A stretch of 23,481 bases of DNA from the NCBI GenBank assembly GCA_900543325.1, contig UQQU01000054.1, positions 1 to 23,481 on the forward strand. Direction: 5' to 3'. The notes below the pieces were generated by a model. The model saw only the letters and a list, made by a program, of their open reading frames with translations, searched no databases and was not told the origin of the DNA. Origin of the DNA: an uncultured Clostridium sp. (GTDB lineage Bacteria > Bacillota > Clostridia > Clostridiales > Clostridiaceae). Positions 7,742 through 15,904 of this stretch are shown here, one piece after another (positions within the stretch are counted from its first letter, which is position 1; every line of letters begins with the position of its first letter). The translations under genes were made by a program, and so were the position numbers.

Positions 7742-7757
7742 CATAATTTAAATTATG
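7742..7757. promoter_or_regulatory. Perfect 16-bp palindrome in the ybeY leader
   Basis: CATAATTTAAATTATG is a perfect palindrome between the predicted transcription start (about 7774) and the ybeY Shine-Dalgarno. It is placed like a repressor operator. The all-A/T interior makes chance more likely than usual in this genome. Confidence 0.4.
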
Positions 7758-7780
7758 TATATTTTAAATCAGCGTTTTTT

Positions 7781-7809
7781 ATTATAATGCTTTTTTGTAA
7801 ACTTCGCAA
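7781..7809 (-). promoter_or_regulatory. Promoter of ybeY-dgkA/PAP2
   Basis: On the minus strand, TTGCGA (-35, 4/6), a 17-bp spacer and a perfect TATAAT (-10). It lies directly after the pgpH terminator. Confidence 0.65.
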
Positions 7810-7816
7810 TTTAGAT

Positions 7817-7842
7817 AAAAAAGGAGGTAATCCCTCCTTTTT
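7817..7842 (-). terminator. Rho-independent terminator at the end of pgpH
   Basis: GGAGG (7823-7827) pairs with CCTCC (7833-7837) around a 5-nt loop, with A/T pairs extending the stem. The minus strand then runs into six T residues. The stem overlaps the pgpH stop codon (7841-7843). Confidence 0.85.
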
Positions 7843-9904
7843 ATTCTTTACCATTTTCTTTAGGATACTCTATTCTATGATGATAAATACCCTTTAAAAC
7901 CTTTAAGAAGCAAGTCTTTATAGTCTCTAAGTCTCTAAAAGTTAAATCACACTCATTTAATTGATCTGAATTTAATTTATCCTTAACTATATTATTGACC
8001 ATATTCTCAATCTTATCGAATGTAGGATCTTGAATTGATCTTACAGCCGCTTCAACGCTATCTGCCATCATAATTATAGCAGCTTCCTTAGTTTGAGGTT
8101 TAGGTCCTGGATATCTAAAATCTTCTTCCTTTATACTATCTGGATCATCACTATTATTTTTTAATGTGTAATAGAAATATTTAACTAATGTTGTTCCATG
8201 ATGCTGTATCATCATATCGCTTACTACACTAGGAATATCATATTCTTTTGCTAACTCTAATCCATCTTTAACATGAGATATAATTATGGAAGTACTTAAA
8301 CCTGGCGAAATCTTATCGTGAGGATTTACTCCCCCTATTTGATTTTCTCCAAAAAAAAGTGGTCTTTTTATCTTACCTGCATCATGATAATAAGCTCCAA
8401 CCCTAACTAGCATTGGATTAGCCCCAACTTCTTCTGCTGCAACCTCCGCTAAGTTTGCAACCATAACACTATGGTGATATGTTCCTGGTGCCTCCATTAA
8501 TAATCTTTTTAATAATGGGCTATTTGGATTAGAAAGTTCTAATAGTTTCATATTTGTAACTAAACTAAAACTTGATTCTAAGAATGGCAATAACCCCATA
8601 GCCAATATTCCTGAAATAAAAGCTCCTAATGCAGCTAATGCCATATCAGATAATATCTTTTTAATATTATTTGATAAAAGTATTCCACTTGATAAAACAA
8701 CAATAGAAACAGAAATTGCAACATAAAGAGTTGAATATAATATATCATTTCTTTGACTAACCTTCTTTAAAGAAGTGGATGCTACAATAGTTCCAACTAT
8801 TCCTATTAAAATAATTTGCGGATCAAAACCTGCTATAACTGCTATAAGCATTAAATTTAAAGAATTAATTATAACTGAAACTTTGTAATCTAAAAATACA
8901 GTAATAAGCATTGGTGAGCATGCTATGGGAATTAAAAATAACGATACAAATGTAAAAATTCTTGTTGTTACTAGCGATAGCAAGTTTAATAGTAATATTA
9001 AAAATACAAGCTTAGTATTACGAAGAACTTCTTTTTTCTCTTTTTTTAAATACATATACTGCAAAGTCAATACAAATAATACGTAAAATGCTATTATTAT
9101 ATAAGTATATATATAATCCTTGCTTATTCCTTCTCCTACTAATCCCAACTCTGTAAGTATAGTTATTTGTTGTTGTGTAATTGGTTCCCCTTCTTTTACT
9201 ACAATTTGATTTTTCTTTATCATAACCTTTGAAACACTTTTTAAAGCTTCCTTAACAGCTTCATCTGTCTTTGTTTGATCAAAAAAGTAATTAGGTTTTA
9301 CCTGACTATCACACATCTCTTTTAAAATAGCTTCAAGATTACTATCTAAACTCTGACTTTCTAAATAATCTTCTACAGCCTTCTTTGCCTCTTCTATTTC
9401 ATCATTGTTTCCTTCTTCTATTTGATTTTCATATGCCTTATCAATTGCTGCTAGTGCTATCCATTGTAATTCTGTATCTTTATCAACAGTCAGATCTAAC
9501 AATGCTTTATATTGGCTATCAGAAAGCTTAAATGCCTCTATCTTTTTCAACTCATTAATTTTATCTTTCTCTTCTATTTCACTACTCTTTAAATTAATTA
9601 ACTTATCAAAAAATGTTTTTATATTCTGACTTGCCTCAATTTTCACTTCATTTTTCAAAGTAAATTTTTTCTCTACCTTATCGGCTACTTCTTGTTCCTT
9701 TGCCTTGGTAGCTTCCTCATCAATAATATCTCTAGGTGCTTTTATATCAACACTAGCAATATCACCTTCAATAAAATTATATCTCTTAGGAGTTACAACT
9801 GTCATAATTATAAAATAAACTAAAATTGCTGTAACAGTAAATAAAAATATCCTTTTCCATTTATCTTTATGTATATTTTTACCTATACCATTTTTATCTT
9901 TCAT
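7841..9904 (-). CDS. pgpH: Cyclic-di-AMP phosphodiesterase PgpH (7TM-HD protein, YqfF)
   Basis: Membrane enzyme hydrolysing the second messenger c-di-AMP, which governs potassium and osmolyte balance. The chain has about 687 aa in this order: an N-terminal membrane helix (about 18-38); a large, charged 7TMR-HDED extracytoplasmic domain with a conserved EGEPIT (about 40-265); seven membrane helices (about 268-460); and a cytosolic HD domain with His477-His478, the His507-Asp508 pair (YYHDAGK), ISHVKDG and QHHGT. The frame also allows a GTG start at 9913, but AAGGTGA is best spaced for the ATG at 9904. It follows yqfD by 31 bp. In Bacillus phoH lies between the two; here it does not. Confidence 0.95.
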   Translation of the reverse strand: MKDKNGIGKNIHKDKWKRIFLFTVTAILVYFIIMTVVTPKRYNFIEGDIASVDIKAPRDIIDEEATKAKEQEVADKVEKKFTLKNEVKIEASQNIKTFFDKLINLKSSEIEEKDKINELKKIEAFKLSDSQYKALLDLTVDKDTELQWIALAAIDKAYENQIEEGNNDEIEEAKKAVEDYLESQSLDSNLEAILKEMCDSQVKPNYFFDQTKTDEAVKEALKSVSKVMIKKNQIVVKEGEPITQQQITILTELGLVGEGISKDYIYTYIIIAFYVLFVLTLQYMYLKKEKKEVLRNTKLVFLILLLNLLSLVTTRIFTFVSLFLIPIACSPMLITVFLDYKVSVIINSLNLMLIAVIAGFDPQIILIGIVGTIVASTSLKKVSQRNDILYSTLYVAISVSIVVLSSGILLSNNIKKILSDMALAALGAFISGILAMGLLPFLESSFSLVTNMKLLELSNPNSPLLKRLLMEAPGTYHHSVMVANLAEVAAEEVGANPMLVRVGAYYHDAGKIKRPLFFGENQIGGVNPHDKISPGLSTSIIISHVKDGLELAKEYDIPSVVSDMMIQHHGTTLVKYFYYTLKNNSDDPDSIKEEDFRYPGPKPQTKEAAIIMMADSVEAAVRSIQDPTFDKIENMVNNIVKDKLNSDQLNECDLTFRDLETIKTCFLKVLKGIYHHRIEYPKENGKE

Positions 9905-9935
9905 TTTGTTCACCTTCTCATCTTACCCTAATTGT

Positions 9936-11075
9936 CTAATAGCTTACAGTATCCTCGCTTACTATGTTTTGTTCTACAACAAATACAACCTTCACCAATA
10001 AATTTTCATCATCTTTCATTTCTTTATCTACTAATTTATCTACTATCTTTGCATCCCTACTTAATTCATTTAACAAGGATTTTTCCAGTTCGTTTACTGC
10101 ATTTTCTATAGCATCATCTTCTGATAAATTTATATCTTTTTCTATTCTTTCATAATATAACACCTTATTAAATATTTTACCACTCAATTCTATTTTATCA
10201 TAATGTGTAAAGTCTTTTATAGCCTTTTTTAGATAAATTTTTTTACCAAAAATACTTATAAATATATCACTATCCTTTTCTCCACTTCTTTCAAGTTGAG
10301 TTCCACTAATCTTTACATTCATAGATTTTTCATAAAATGTATTTGCTATAACTATCCCTCTTGGTGGTAAAATATATTCCCCTCCTTCATTTCCATCTAT
10401 ACCTTCTATCACAACATCTCCAGCTTTAACTAACTGTCCACTTTTAACTTTTGCTCTACCAGCAAAAGTGTAAACTCTCTTTACTTCCCCCTCCATAGTA
10501 GCAACTAAATTTCCATATTCATAACTCTGCTCTTGTGGTGGATTTATCTTTTCTTCTACTACAACCTTTAAAGTAGACCCTTCAATTCTAACTCTTAACC
10601 ATAATATTTCAGAACTCATATTTTCTAATTGCTTCTCTATTTCTTTTACATCAATAGAACTTTTAGCAATTCCCGGTTTAATACCTATACTGTTTAATTG
10701 TTTTCTTATTTCAAATGGTGGTATATTCTGTTGAACATCTACTTCTACAGCCCATATGTAAGTAGATAAATAATATATAATACATAAAAACATTAGTCCA
10801 CCAACAACCAACGATAACTTCTTTTTTATATTACCTAAAAAGAATACGAATCCTTCACTTTTTATAATATTTATTCTGCCACCTAAACTTTCTACACATT
10901 CCTTTACTTCTGAATAATTCAAATAATCAATCTCTAATATTAATGTTGCAAAATCTTTTTTCTTAACTTTATAAACTCTTATGTTTTTTGTCCAAAATAA
11001 ATTTAATATCCTTTCAGTATTTAATACCTTAATTTCAACTAATATTTTTCCCTTTTTCATCTTATCAAAAGCCAT
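9936..11075 (-). CDS. yqfD: Sporulation protein YqfD
   Basis: A 379-aa member of the YqfD/SpoIV sporulation family, in Bacillus expressed in the mother cell under SigE and needed for efficient sporulation; the biochemical role is unknown. One membrane helix lies at about 86-110. Before it is a cytoplasmic domain of about 80 residues, and after it a long extracytoplasmic part with EILWLRVRIEG, followed by a barrel-like segment (GRAKVKSGQLVKAGDVVIEG). GAGGTGA eight bases before the ATG overlaps the yqfC stop, so translation is probably coupled. Confidence 0.94.
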   Translation of the reverse strand: MAFDKMKKGKILVEIKVLNTERILNLFWTKNIRVYKVKKKDFATLILEIDYLNYSEVKECVESLGGRINIIKSEGFVFFLGNIKKKLSLVVGGLMFLCIIYYLSTYIWAVEVDVQQNIPPFEIRKQLNSIGIKPGIAKSSIDVKEIEKQLENMSSEILWLRVRIEGSTLKVVVEEKINPPQEQSYEYGNLVATMEGEVKRVYTFAGRAKVKSGQLVKAGDVVIEGIDGNEGGEYILPPRGIVIANTFYEKSMNVKISGTQLERSGEKDSDIFISIFGKKIYLKKAIKDFTHYDKIELSGKIFNKVLYYERIEKDINLSEDDAIENAVNELEKSLLNELSRDAKIVDKLVDKEMKDDENLLVKVVFVVEQNIVSEDTVSY

Positions 11076-11082
11076 TTTCTAT

Positions 11083-11361
11083 TCACCTCACATACTCAAT
11101 TGAATCAAAATAACCTTTAATAGTTATAGTTGATGCGGCTATATATAATATTTCAAACTCACGTCCTTTTATTTCTATTGGTGACATATTTGTATTTATT
11201 TTTATTTTTTCTCTCTCAAATACCATTATCCCTTTATGATTTTCTATAGTTACTTCATTTCTTCCTATAACAATAATCTTAGGTACATCTAATAATACAT
11301 CTTTAGGGAGATCCAGCTTTTCAACTAAAACTTCTTTACCTCTATTAATTTTATTTTCCAT
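11083..11361 (-). CDS. yqfC: Sporulation protein YqfC
   Basis: A small protein of 92 aa in the YqfC/YabP family, which in Bacillus belongs to the SigE sporulation regulon. Features seen are the LDLPKDVLLDVPKI start and the beta-rich IVIGRNEVTIENHKGI core typical of this family. There is no signal peptide or membrane helix. AAAGGAG precedes the ATG at good spacing. It is the first gene of yqfC-yqfD-pgpH, isolated from the genes upstream by the terminator at 11431-11464. The short leader has a CATAAAGT that only partly resembles a SigE -10 box, and no convincing -35, so the promoter type is unresolved. Confidence 0.92.
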   Translation of the reverse strand: MENKINRGKEVLVEKLDLPKDVLLDVPKIIVIGRNEVTIENHKGIMVFEREKIKINTNMSPIEIKGREFEILYIAASTITIKGYFDSIEYVR

Positions 11362-11430
11362 AGTTTCTCTCCTTTAAATAATACTCTTTCAATGTACTTT
11401 ATGATTTTATTTTAAAGAAAATCACAAAAA

Positions 11431-11464
11431 TAAAAAAAGAACTCAATTTACATTGAGTTCTTTT
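11431..11464 (-). terminator. Rho-independent terminator after the rpsU-yqeY unit
   Basis: A 13-bp perfect stem, AAAAGAACTCAAT (11435-11447) with ATTGAGTTCTTTT (11452-11464), around a 4-nt loop and with a T-run on the minus strand. It begins three bases after the end of the yqeY remnant. Confidence 0.9.
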
Positions 11465-11466
11465 AA

Positions 11467-11916
11467 TTATTTACTATTTAAATACTCTTTAACAATCTGA
11501 CTAACAAGTTTTCTATCTGCTTTACCTACAACCTTTGGTCTAACTGCTGACATAAGCTTACCCATGTCTTTCATGTTATTGACACCCACTTCTGTAGCTG
11601 TTTCTTTTACAATTTGTAAAATTTATTCTTCACTTAATTGCTGAGGAAGGTAACCTAGCAAGATTTTAATCTCACATTTATTCTGATCAATTAAATCCTG
11701 TCTATTTCCCTTTTCAAATTCAAGTATCGCTTTTTGCGTTACTTGACTTCTTTTGCTAATATTTCTATAACCTTATCGTCCTCAAGCGTAACACCATCGG
11801 TTTTTTCTACTAGCAACACAGCAGACTTATTACTGCTTAAAACATTAGTTCTAAATTTATATTTAGACTTTAATTTTTTTCCAGCCATCTTGTAGTCTTT
11901 CTTTTATTGTTGGCAT
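11467..11916 (-). pseudogene. yqeY: Decayed yqeY (GatB/YqeY-domain protein)
   Basis: Translating both relevant frames by hand recovers nearly the whole of a YqeY protein, broken in several places. ATG 11916 opens with MPTIKERLQDGWKK. The frame then shifts at about 11872-11880; unshifted, it would stop at TAA 11863-11865. The next stretch includes KFRTNVLSSNK, SAVLLVEKTDG and KVIEILAKEVK, then meets an in-frame TAA at 11739-11741. A second frameshift in the A/T run 11731-11735 leads to AILEFEKGNRQDLIDQNK and LLGYLPQQLSEE, then another TAA at 11623-11625 where glutamate is expected. The tail (ILQIVKETATEVG to YLNSK) ends at TAA 11467. Intact homologues have about 147-150 aa, and the 450 bp fit that. 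A weak Shine-Dalgarno (AAAAGG) remains. The position after rpsU is the family's conserved place. Confidence 0.93.
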
Positions 11917-11946
11917 ACTTAAATACCTTTTAAAAAAAATTAAAAA

Positions 11947-12123
11947 CTACTTGAATTTTCTCTTTCTTGCAGCTTCTGATTTTTTCTTTCTCTTTACGCT
12001 TGGCTTTTCGTAATGTTCTCTCTTTCTAACTTCTGAAAGAACCCCAGCTCTTGCGCATTTTCTCTTAAATCTTCTTAATGCACTTTCTAGTGTTTCGTTT
12101 TCTCCAACTTTGATTTCTGACAT
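11947..12123 (-). CDS. rpsU: Small ribosomal subunit protein bS21
   Basis: Basic ribosomal protein of 58 aa that sits near the anti-Shine-Dalgarno region of the 30S subunit. The translation starts MSEIKVGENETLESALRRF, followed by KRKCARAGVLSEVRKREHYE and a lysine/arginine-rich tail KRKKKSEAARKRKFK, a full-length S21. The ATG at 12123 is preceded by GGAGGGAGGG. It is driven by the strongest-looking promoter in the window (12195-12224), as suits a ribosomal protein, and is followed 30 bp later by the yqeY pseudogene. Confidence 0.98.
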   Translation of the reverse strand: MSEIKVGENETLESALRRFKRKCARAGVLSEVRKREHYEKPSVKRKKKSEAARKRKFK

Positions 12124-12194
12124 CTATTATCCCTCCCTCCGCTAGCTCAAATTAGTATCTTTAACTCAGCTACGGGCTTAATAACACATATTGT

Positions 12195-12224
12195 ATTATA
12201 CAATAATGCTCACAAAAATGTCAA
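12195..12224 (-). promoter_or_regulatory. Strong SigA promoter of rpsU
   Basis: On the minus strand, perfect TTGACA, an 18-bp spacer and perfect TATAAT. Predicted transcription starts near 12188, giving a leader of about 65 bases. The -35 box lies 22 bp after the HIT gene stop. Confidence 0.85.
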
Positions 12225-12246
12225 TATTATTTATACTATTTTTCTA

Positions 12247-12591
12247 TTAACCTGGTGGCCATTTTAATTCTCTTGATCCTAATATATGAAAATGTATATG
12301 ATTTACTGTTTGACCGCCATCAGCTCCGCAGTTATTTACAATTCTATAACCTGAATCAGCAATACCTAGTTCCTTTACTATTTTATTTATTACCATGAAT
12401 ATATGTGAAACTATTCCACAATTTTCTTCAGTTAACTCATTTGCGCTAGAAATGTGTTCTTTTGGTATTACTAAAAAATGAACTGGTGCTGCTGGACTTA
12501 TATCATAAAATGCAAGTACCTTATCATCTTCATATATCTTCTTAGATGGAATTTCTCCAGCTATTATTTTACAGAAAATACAATCTCCCAT
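12247..12591 (-). CDS. HIT family (Hint-type) nucleotide hydrolase
   Basis: A 114-aa histidine-triad protein. The motif His98-Ile-His100-Phe-His102-Ile-Leu is intact, and the N-terminal CIFCKIIAGEIPS and VIPKEHI segments are those of Hint-type purine nucleoside phosphoramidases (bacterial HinT), cytosolic enzymes that cleave AMP-linked amines. The exact substrate is not predictable. GAGGAGGTGAG precedes the ATG. It lies 149 bp after mtaB, beyond a heptanucleotide repeat region, and I see no clear promoter of its own, so it may be read from the prmA-rsmE-mtaB transcript. Confidence 0.94.
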   Translation of the reverse strand: MGDCIFCKIIAGEIPSKKIYEDDKVLAFYDISPAAPVHFLVIPKEHISSANELTEENCGIVSHIFMVINKIVKELGIADSGYRIVNNCGADGGQTVNHIHFHILGSRELKWPPG

Positions 12592-12613
12592 AAACTCACC
12601 TCCTCTCTTTTGA

Positions 12614-12740
12614 AGTTAGGAACTAAGAATGAAGAGAGAAAAGTTAATGTGGAAATTCATATAGTAATTTCTAAAATTATATTTTTTCTAAATTCAATCT
12701 CTTCCTATTCACTTTTCACTCTTAGTTATTCACTCTTCAC
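12614..12740. repeat. Two facing arms of degenerate 7-nt repeats between mtaB and the HIT gene
   Basis: Read on the minus strand from 12740, the right arm parses in steps of seven: GTGAAGA, GTGAATA, ACTAAGA, GTGAAAA, GTGAATA. On the plus strand the left arm (about 12615-12656) parses the same way: GTTAGGA, ACTAAGA, ATGAAGA, GAGAAAA, GTTAATG. The arms face each other and share AACTAAGARTGAARAG, so they could fold as an imperfect hairpin with a loop of about 50 bases. The right arm abuts the mtaB stop codon. Confidence 0.65.
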
Positions 12741-14045
12741 TTAAACCATACTTGCTATAGCATAATCTTCTACTGCTTCTTCAATCTTTACATCTACTAT
12801 TTTACCAGTAATATCAGCTGACATGCAATGTACTATTACTTTTATATAATTTCTTGTATATCCTTCATAGAAATCTGGTTTATCCTTTATTTCTTTTTCT
12901 ATTAAAACATCCATTACTCTTCCAATAAACTTTTCAGTAAATGCATGCTCATTTTTATCATTTAACTCTATTAGTGCCTTACTTCTTATATCTTTTATAG
13001 TTCCATCTAATTGGTTTGGCATATCTGCTGCCTTAGTTCCTTTTCTTGGACTATATTTAAATACATGAGTCTTAGTTAAATGAATTCTCTTTAAATATTC
13101 ATAAGTTTCATTAAACTCTTCGTCTGTTTCTCCTGGGAACCCAACAATTACATCTGTAGAAATTGATACATCAGGTAATGTTTCTCTTAACATATTAACA
13201 GATGCCTCATATTCTTCAGCTGTATATCTTCTATTCATTCTCTTTAATGTTGCATCACATCCACTTTGAAGTGATAAATGGAAATGTGGGCATAATTTTT
13301 TAAAGCCTTTAATTTTTTCAACAACATCTTCAGTAAAGAATGCTGGTTCAATAGAACCTATTCTAATTCTCTCTATTCCATCTATTTTTTCTATTTCTTC
13401 TATTATGTTTATTAAATTTATGTTACCTTCTAAGTCTAATCCATATGAGGCTGTATGTATTCCTGAAAGTATAACTTCCTTAAATCCATGAGCTGCTAAT
13501 TCTTTAACTTCTTCTAAAACCTTATTTGGATCCTTTGAACAAACTGATCCTCTAGCATAAGGTATTGTACAATATGTACAAAATCTATTACACCCATCTT
13601 GAATCTTTAAAAACGCTCTAGTTTTATCTTGATAATCTTCTATTTTTAAATCCTCAAACTTTTTGTTTTGTAGTACCGGTTGAACATGTACTTGTGGCTG
13701 ACCTTCATCCTTAGCCTTATTAACATAGTAAACTACATCACCCTTATTTCTTGTGCCTAGAACTACATCTACCCCTGGTATTTCTGAAACCTCTTTAGGC
13801 GCCATTTGAGAATAACATCCAACAGCTGCAATTATAGCATCCGGATTATTTCTTCTTGCTCTACTTATTATTTGTCTTGATTTTTTATCTCCCATATTAG
13901 TAACTGTACAAGTATTTATTACATATACATCAGAAAACTCATTAAAATCCACTACTTCATATCCTTCTCTAATGAATTTCTCTGCCATAGCTTCTGATTC
14001 ATATACATTAACTCTACATCCTAATGTAGCAAATGCAACTTTCAT
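12741..14045 (-). CDS. mtaB: tRNA threonylcarbamoyladenosine methylthiotransferase MtaB
   Basis: Radical-SAM enzyme adding a methylthio group to t6A37 of tRNA to give ms2t6A, which supports decoding of ANN codons. In the 434 aa one sees the N-terminal MTTase domain with cluster cysteines Cys10, Cys46 and Cys77 (LGCRVN, NTCTVTN, VGCYSQ). The radical-SAM CxxxCxxC lies at Cys152/156/159 (GCNRFCTYC), and the C-terminal TRAM region follows from about 370. The sequence LGCRVNVYES, rather than the LGCxKN of RimO/MiaB, favours MtaB. Its ATG overlaps the rsmE stop (TAATG), so translation is coupled. Confidence 0.95.
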   Translation of the reverse strand: MKVAFATLGCRVNVYESEAMAEKFIREGYEVVDFNEFSDVYVINTCTVTNMGDKKSRQIISRARRNNPDAIIAAVGCYSQMAPKEVSEIPGVDVVLGTRNKGDVVYYVNKAKDEGQPQVHVQPVLQNKKFEDLKIEDYQDKTRAFLKIQDGCNRFCTYCTIPYARGSVCSKDPNKVLEEVKELAAHGFKEVILSGIHTASYGLDLEGNINLINIIEEIEKIDGIERIRIGSIEPAFFTEDVVEKIKGFKKLCPHFHLSLQSGCDATLKRMNRRYTAEEYEASVNMLRETLPDVSISTDVIVGFPGETDEEFNETYEYLKRIHLTKTHVFKYSPRKGTKAADMPNQLDGTIKDIRSKALIELNDKNEHAFTEKFIGRVMDVLIEKEIKDKPDFYEGYTRNYIKVIVHCMSADITGKIVDVKIEEAVEDYAIASMV

Positions 14046-14806
14046 TAATCATTTCCTCCTAAATCACTAAGCTCATATTGTATTAAAGATGTTGCAACAA
14101 ATCCAGCTGTTTCAGTCCTTAATATTCTTTTTCCAAGAGTAACTATATGAGCTCCTTTATCTTTAAGTCTTTCAATTTCATCTTCTTCAATTCCGCCCTC
14201 TGGCCCTACAAATATTCCAATATTTTTAATATTATCTATATTATTCTCTTTTCTTAATTCATTAATCAACGTTTTTATACCAAAATTATTTGCATTTTCA
14301 TATGGAACTATTAATAAATCTAAAGAATTTATTTTCTCTAAAACTTCATTAAAATCAATAGGTTCTGATACTTTCGGAATTATACTTCTCTTACTTTGTT
14401 TTGCAGCTTCTAAAGCTATTCTATTTAATCTATCTAACTTTTTAAATTCACCTTTTAATTTAACATCAACTCTATGAGTTATTGTAGGAATGAACTCTGT
14501 AATTCCAAGTTCAGTTCCCTTTTGAACTATTAGATCCATCTTTTGAGATTTTGGTAGCCCTTGAAATAAATATATTTTCACATTACTTTCATTATTTGAT
14601 TCTAGCTTTTCTAATATTTCTATTAAAACTTCTTGTTTAGAAACAGACTTAACTCTTCCTAAATATTCAACACCTTCACAATTGTTTAATGTTACTTTTT
14701 CACCTTCAGAAATTCTAAGAACCTTATATATATGCTTTACATCATCACCAATTATTTTAGCTACATCTCCGTTAATTAATTCTTTTGGAGTAAAAAATTT
14801 ATGCAT
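14045..14806 (-). CDS. rsmE: 16S rRNA (uracil1498-N3)-methyltransferase RsmE
   Basis: SPOUT-family methyltransferase making m3U1498 in 16S rRNA of the assembled 30S subunit. The 253-aa protein has an N-terminal PUA-like domain (HKFF...GDDVKHIYKVLRISEGE). The knotted C-terminal SAM site shows GPEGG (201-205) and LGKRILRTETA (224-234), both family signatures. It starts 21 bp after prmA. GGAG lies 11 bases before the ATG, a little far but the only option. The stop overlaps the mtaB start by one base. Confidence 0.96.
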   Translation of the reverse strand: MHKFFTPKELINGDVAKIIGDDVKHIYKVLRISEGEKVTLNNCEGVEYLGRVKSVSKQEVLIEILEKLESNNESNVKIYLFQGLPKSQKMDLIVQKGTELGITEFIPTITHRVDVKLKGEFKKLDRLNRIALEAAKQSKRSIIPKVSEPIDFNEVLEKINSLDLLIVPYENANNFGIKTLINELRKENNIDNIKNIGIFVGPEGGIEEDEIERLKDKGAHIVTLGKRILRTETAGFVATSLIQYELSDLGGND

Positions 14807-14827
14807 TATTTCATTCTCTCCTAAAAA

Positions 14828-15769
14828 TTATTTTAATTTTGCAACTATGCAGTTCCATTCACCATCTCTATTTTTTTCAATAACTTCAAATCCAGTAGCT
14901 TCAAGTTTTTCACAAACCATATCAACTCTATCATGAATTATTCCTGATGTTATGAAAGTTCCACCATCTTTTAAAACTCTTTTAACATCATCTGTTAATA
15001 TACAAATTATTTCTGCTAATATATTAGCAACAACTATATCAGCCTTTCCATCAATAACTTCTACAAGATTTCCATGAAGTATTTCAATATTATTTAAATT
15101 ATTATAACCAACATTTTCTATTGAAGATTCAACTGCAACTGGATCTAAATCTACACCAACTGCTAATTTTGCTCCAAGCTTTGCTGCAGCTATAGCTAAT
15201 ATACCTGATCCACATCCAACATCAAATACTGTACTTTCTTCCTTAACATATCTTTCTAAGGCTTGAATACACATTCTTGTAGTTTCATGTGTTCCTGTTC
15301 CAAATGCCATACCTGGATCTAAATCTACAACTAATTCTCCATCTTTAGCTTCATATTCTTCCCATATTGGCTTTACAACAATCTTTTCACCAACTTTTGA
15401 TGGTTTATAATATTGCTTCCATGTATTAGCCCAATCTTCCTCATGCATTTTTTCATGCTCAACTTTAGCTTCTCCTAAATCAAGCCCCATTTCTTTAAGT
15501 TCTGTTAATCTTTCATTAACATATTCTAATACATCTTCAATATTATCTTCTTCTGCAAAATACGCTTTTACAACTGCAACTTTGCCCTTATGCTCTAAAA
15601 CATTTATATCTGCAAAATCCCATGTTAATGGTCCTTGTTCTCTTCCTAAGATATCCTCTGGATCCTCTATTGCTACACCTTTACAATCTAAGCTATAGAA
15701 AATTCCTGATATTGGCTCTAACGCCTCACTTTTAGTTATTACTCTAACTTCTATCCATGTTCCATCCAT
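14828..15769 (-). CDS. prmA: Ribosomal protein L11 methyltransferase PrmA
   Basis: SAM-dependent enzyme trimethylating lysines and the N-terminus of ribosomal protein L11. The 313-aa chain has an N-terminal substrate-recognition domain. The family segment DPGMAFGTGTHETT lies at 151-164, the SAM glycine loop DVGCGSGILAI at 183-193, an acidic VGVDLDP at about 204-210, and VVANILAEII (about 246-255) carries the NxxA-type catalytic segment. In most Firmicutes prmA directly follows dnaJ; here four genes lie between. AAAGGA precedes the ATG by about 10 bases. Confidence 0.97.
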   Translation of the reverse strand: MDGTWIEVRVITKSEALEPISGIFYSLDCKGVAIEDPEDILGREQGPLTWDFADINVLEHKGKVAVVKAYFAEEDNIEDVLEYVNERLTELKEMGLDLGEAKVEHEKMHEEDWANTWKQYYKPSKVGEKIVVKPIWEEYEAKDGELVVDLDPGMAFGTGTHETTRMCIQALERYVKEESTVFDVGCGSGILAIAAAKLGAKLAVGVDLDPVAVESSIENVGYNNLNNIEILHGNLVEVIDGKADIVVANILAEIICILTDDVKRVLKDGGTFITSGIIHDRVDMVCEKLEATGFEVIEKNRDGEWNCIVAKLK

Positions 15770-15813
15770 TACTGAATCATCCTTTCACTTCTTTTCTCTT
15801 TGACTAATACTAT

Positions 15814-15842
15814 ATTTTACACGTATGTTTACATAAAGTCTA
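15814..15842 (-). promoter_or_regulatory. Probable promoter of prmA-rsmE-mtaB
   Basis: On the minus strand, TAGACT (-35, 4/6), a 17-bp spacer and TAAAAT (-10, 5/6), between the terminator of the upstream gene and prmA. Confidence 0.5.
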
Positions 15843-15857
15843 GAATAATTTATATAC

Positions 15858-15892
15858 AAAAGGATAACTATATTTTTATATATAGTTATCCC
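15858..15892 (-). terminator. Hairpin terminator after the Wzy/ligase-like gene
   Basis: A 12-bp perfect stem, GGATAACTATAT (15862-15873) and ATATAGTTATCC (15880-15891), with a 6-nt loop. Only TTTT follows on the minus strand, so it is of moderate strength. It lies 13 bp after the stop codon. Confidence 0.65.
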
Positions 15893-15904
15893 CAAATAGC
15901 TAAT

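Noticed and set aside
11362..11431. SigE promoter of yqfC
   Set aside because: CATAAAGT matches the -10 only partly and no -35 box is seen at the right distance, so it is not listed as a feature.
12614..12740. CRISPR array
   Set aside because: The units are 7 nt, degenerate and contiguous, with no unique spacers.
12478..12744. Plus-strand open frame of 88 codons over the HIT gene start and the repeat region
   Set aside because: It is antisense to a clear HIT gene, has low-complexity translation from the heptad repeats and no ribosome binding site.
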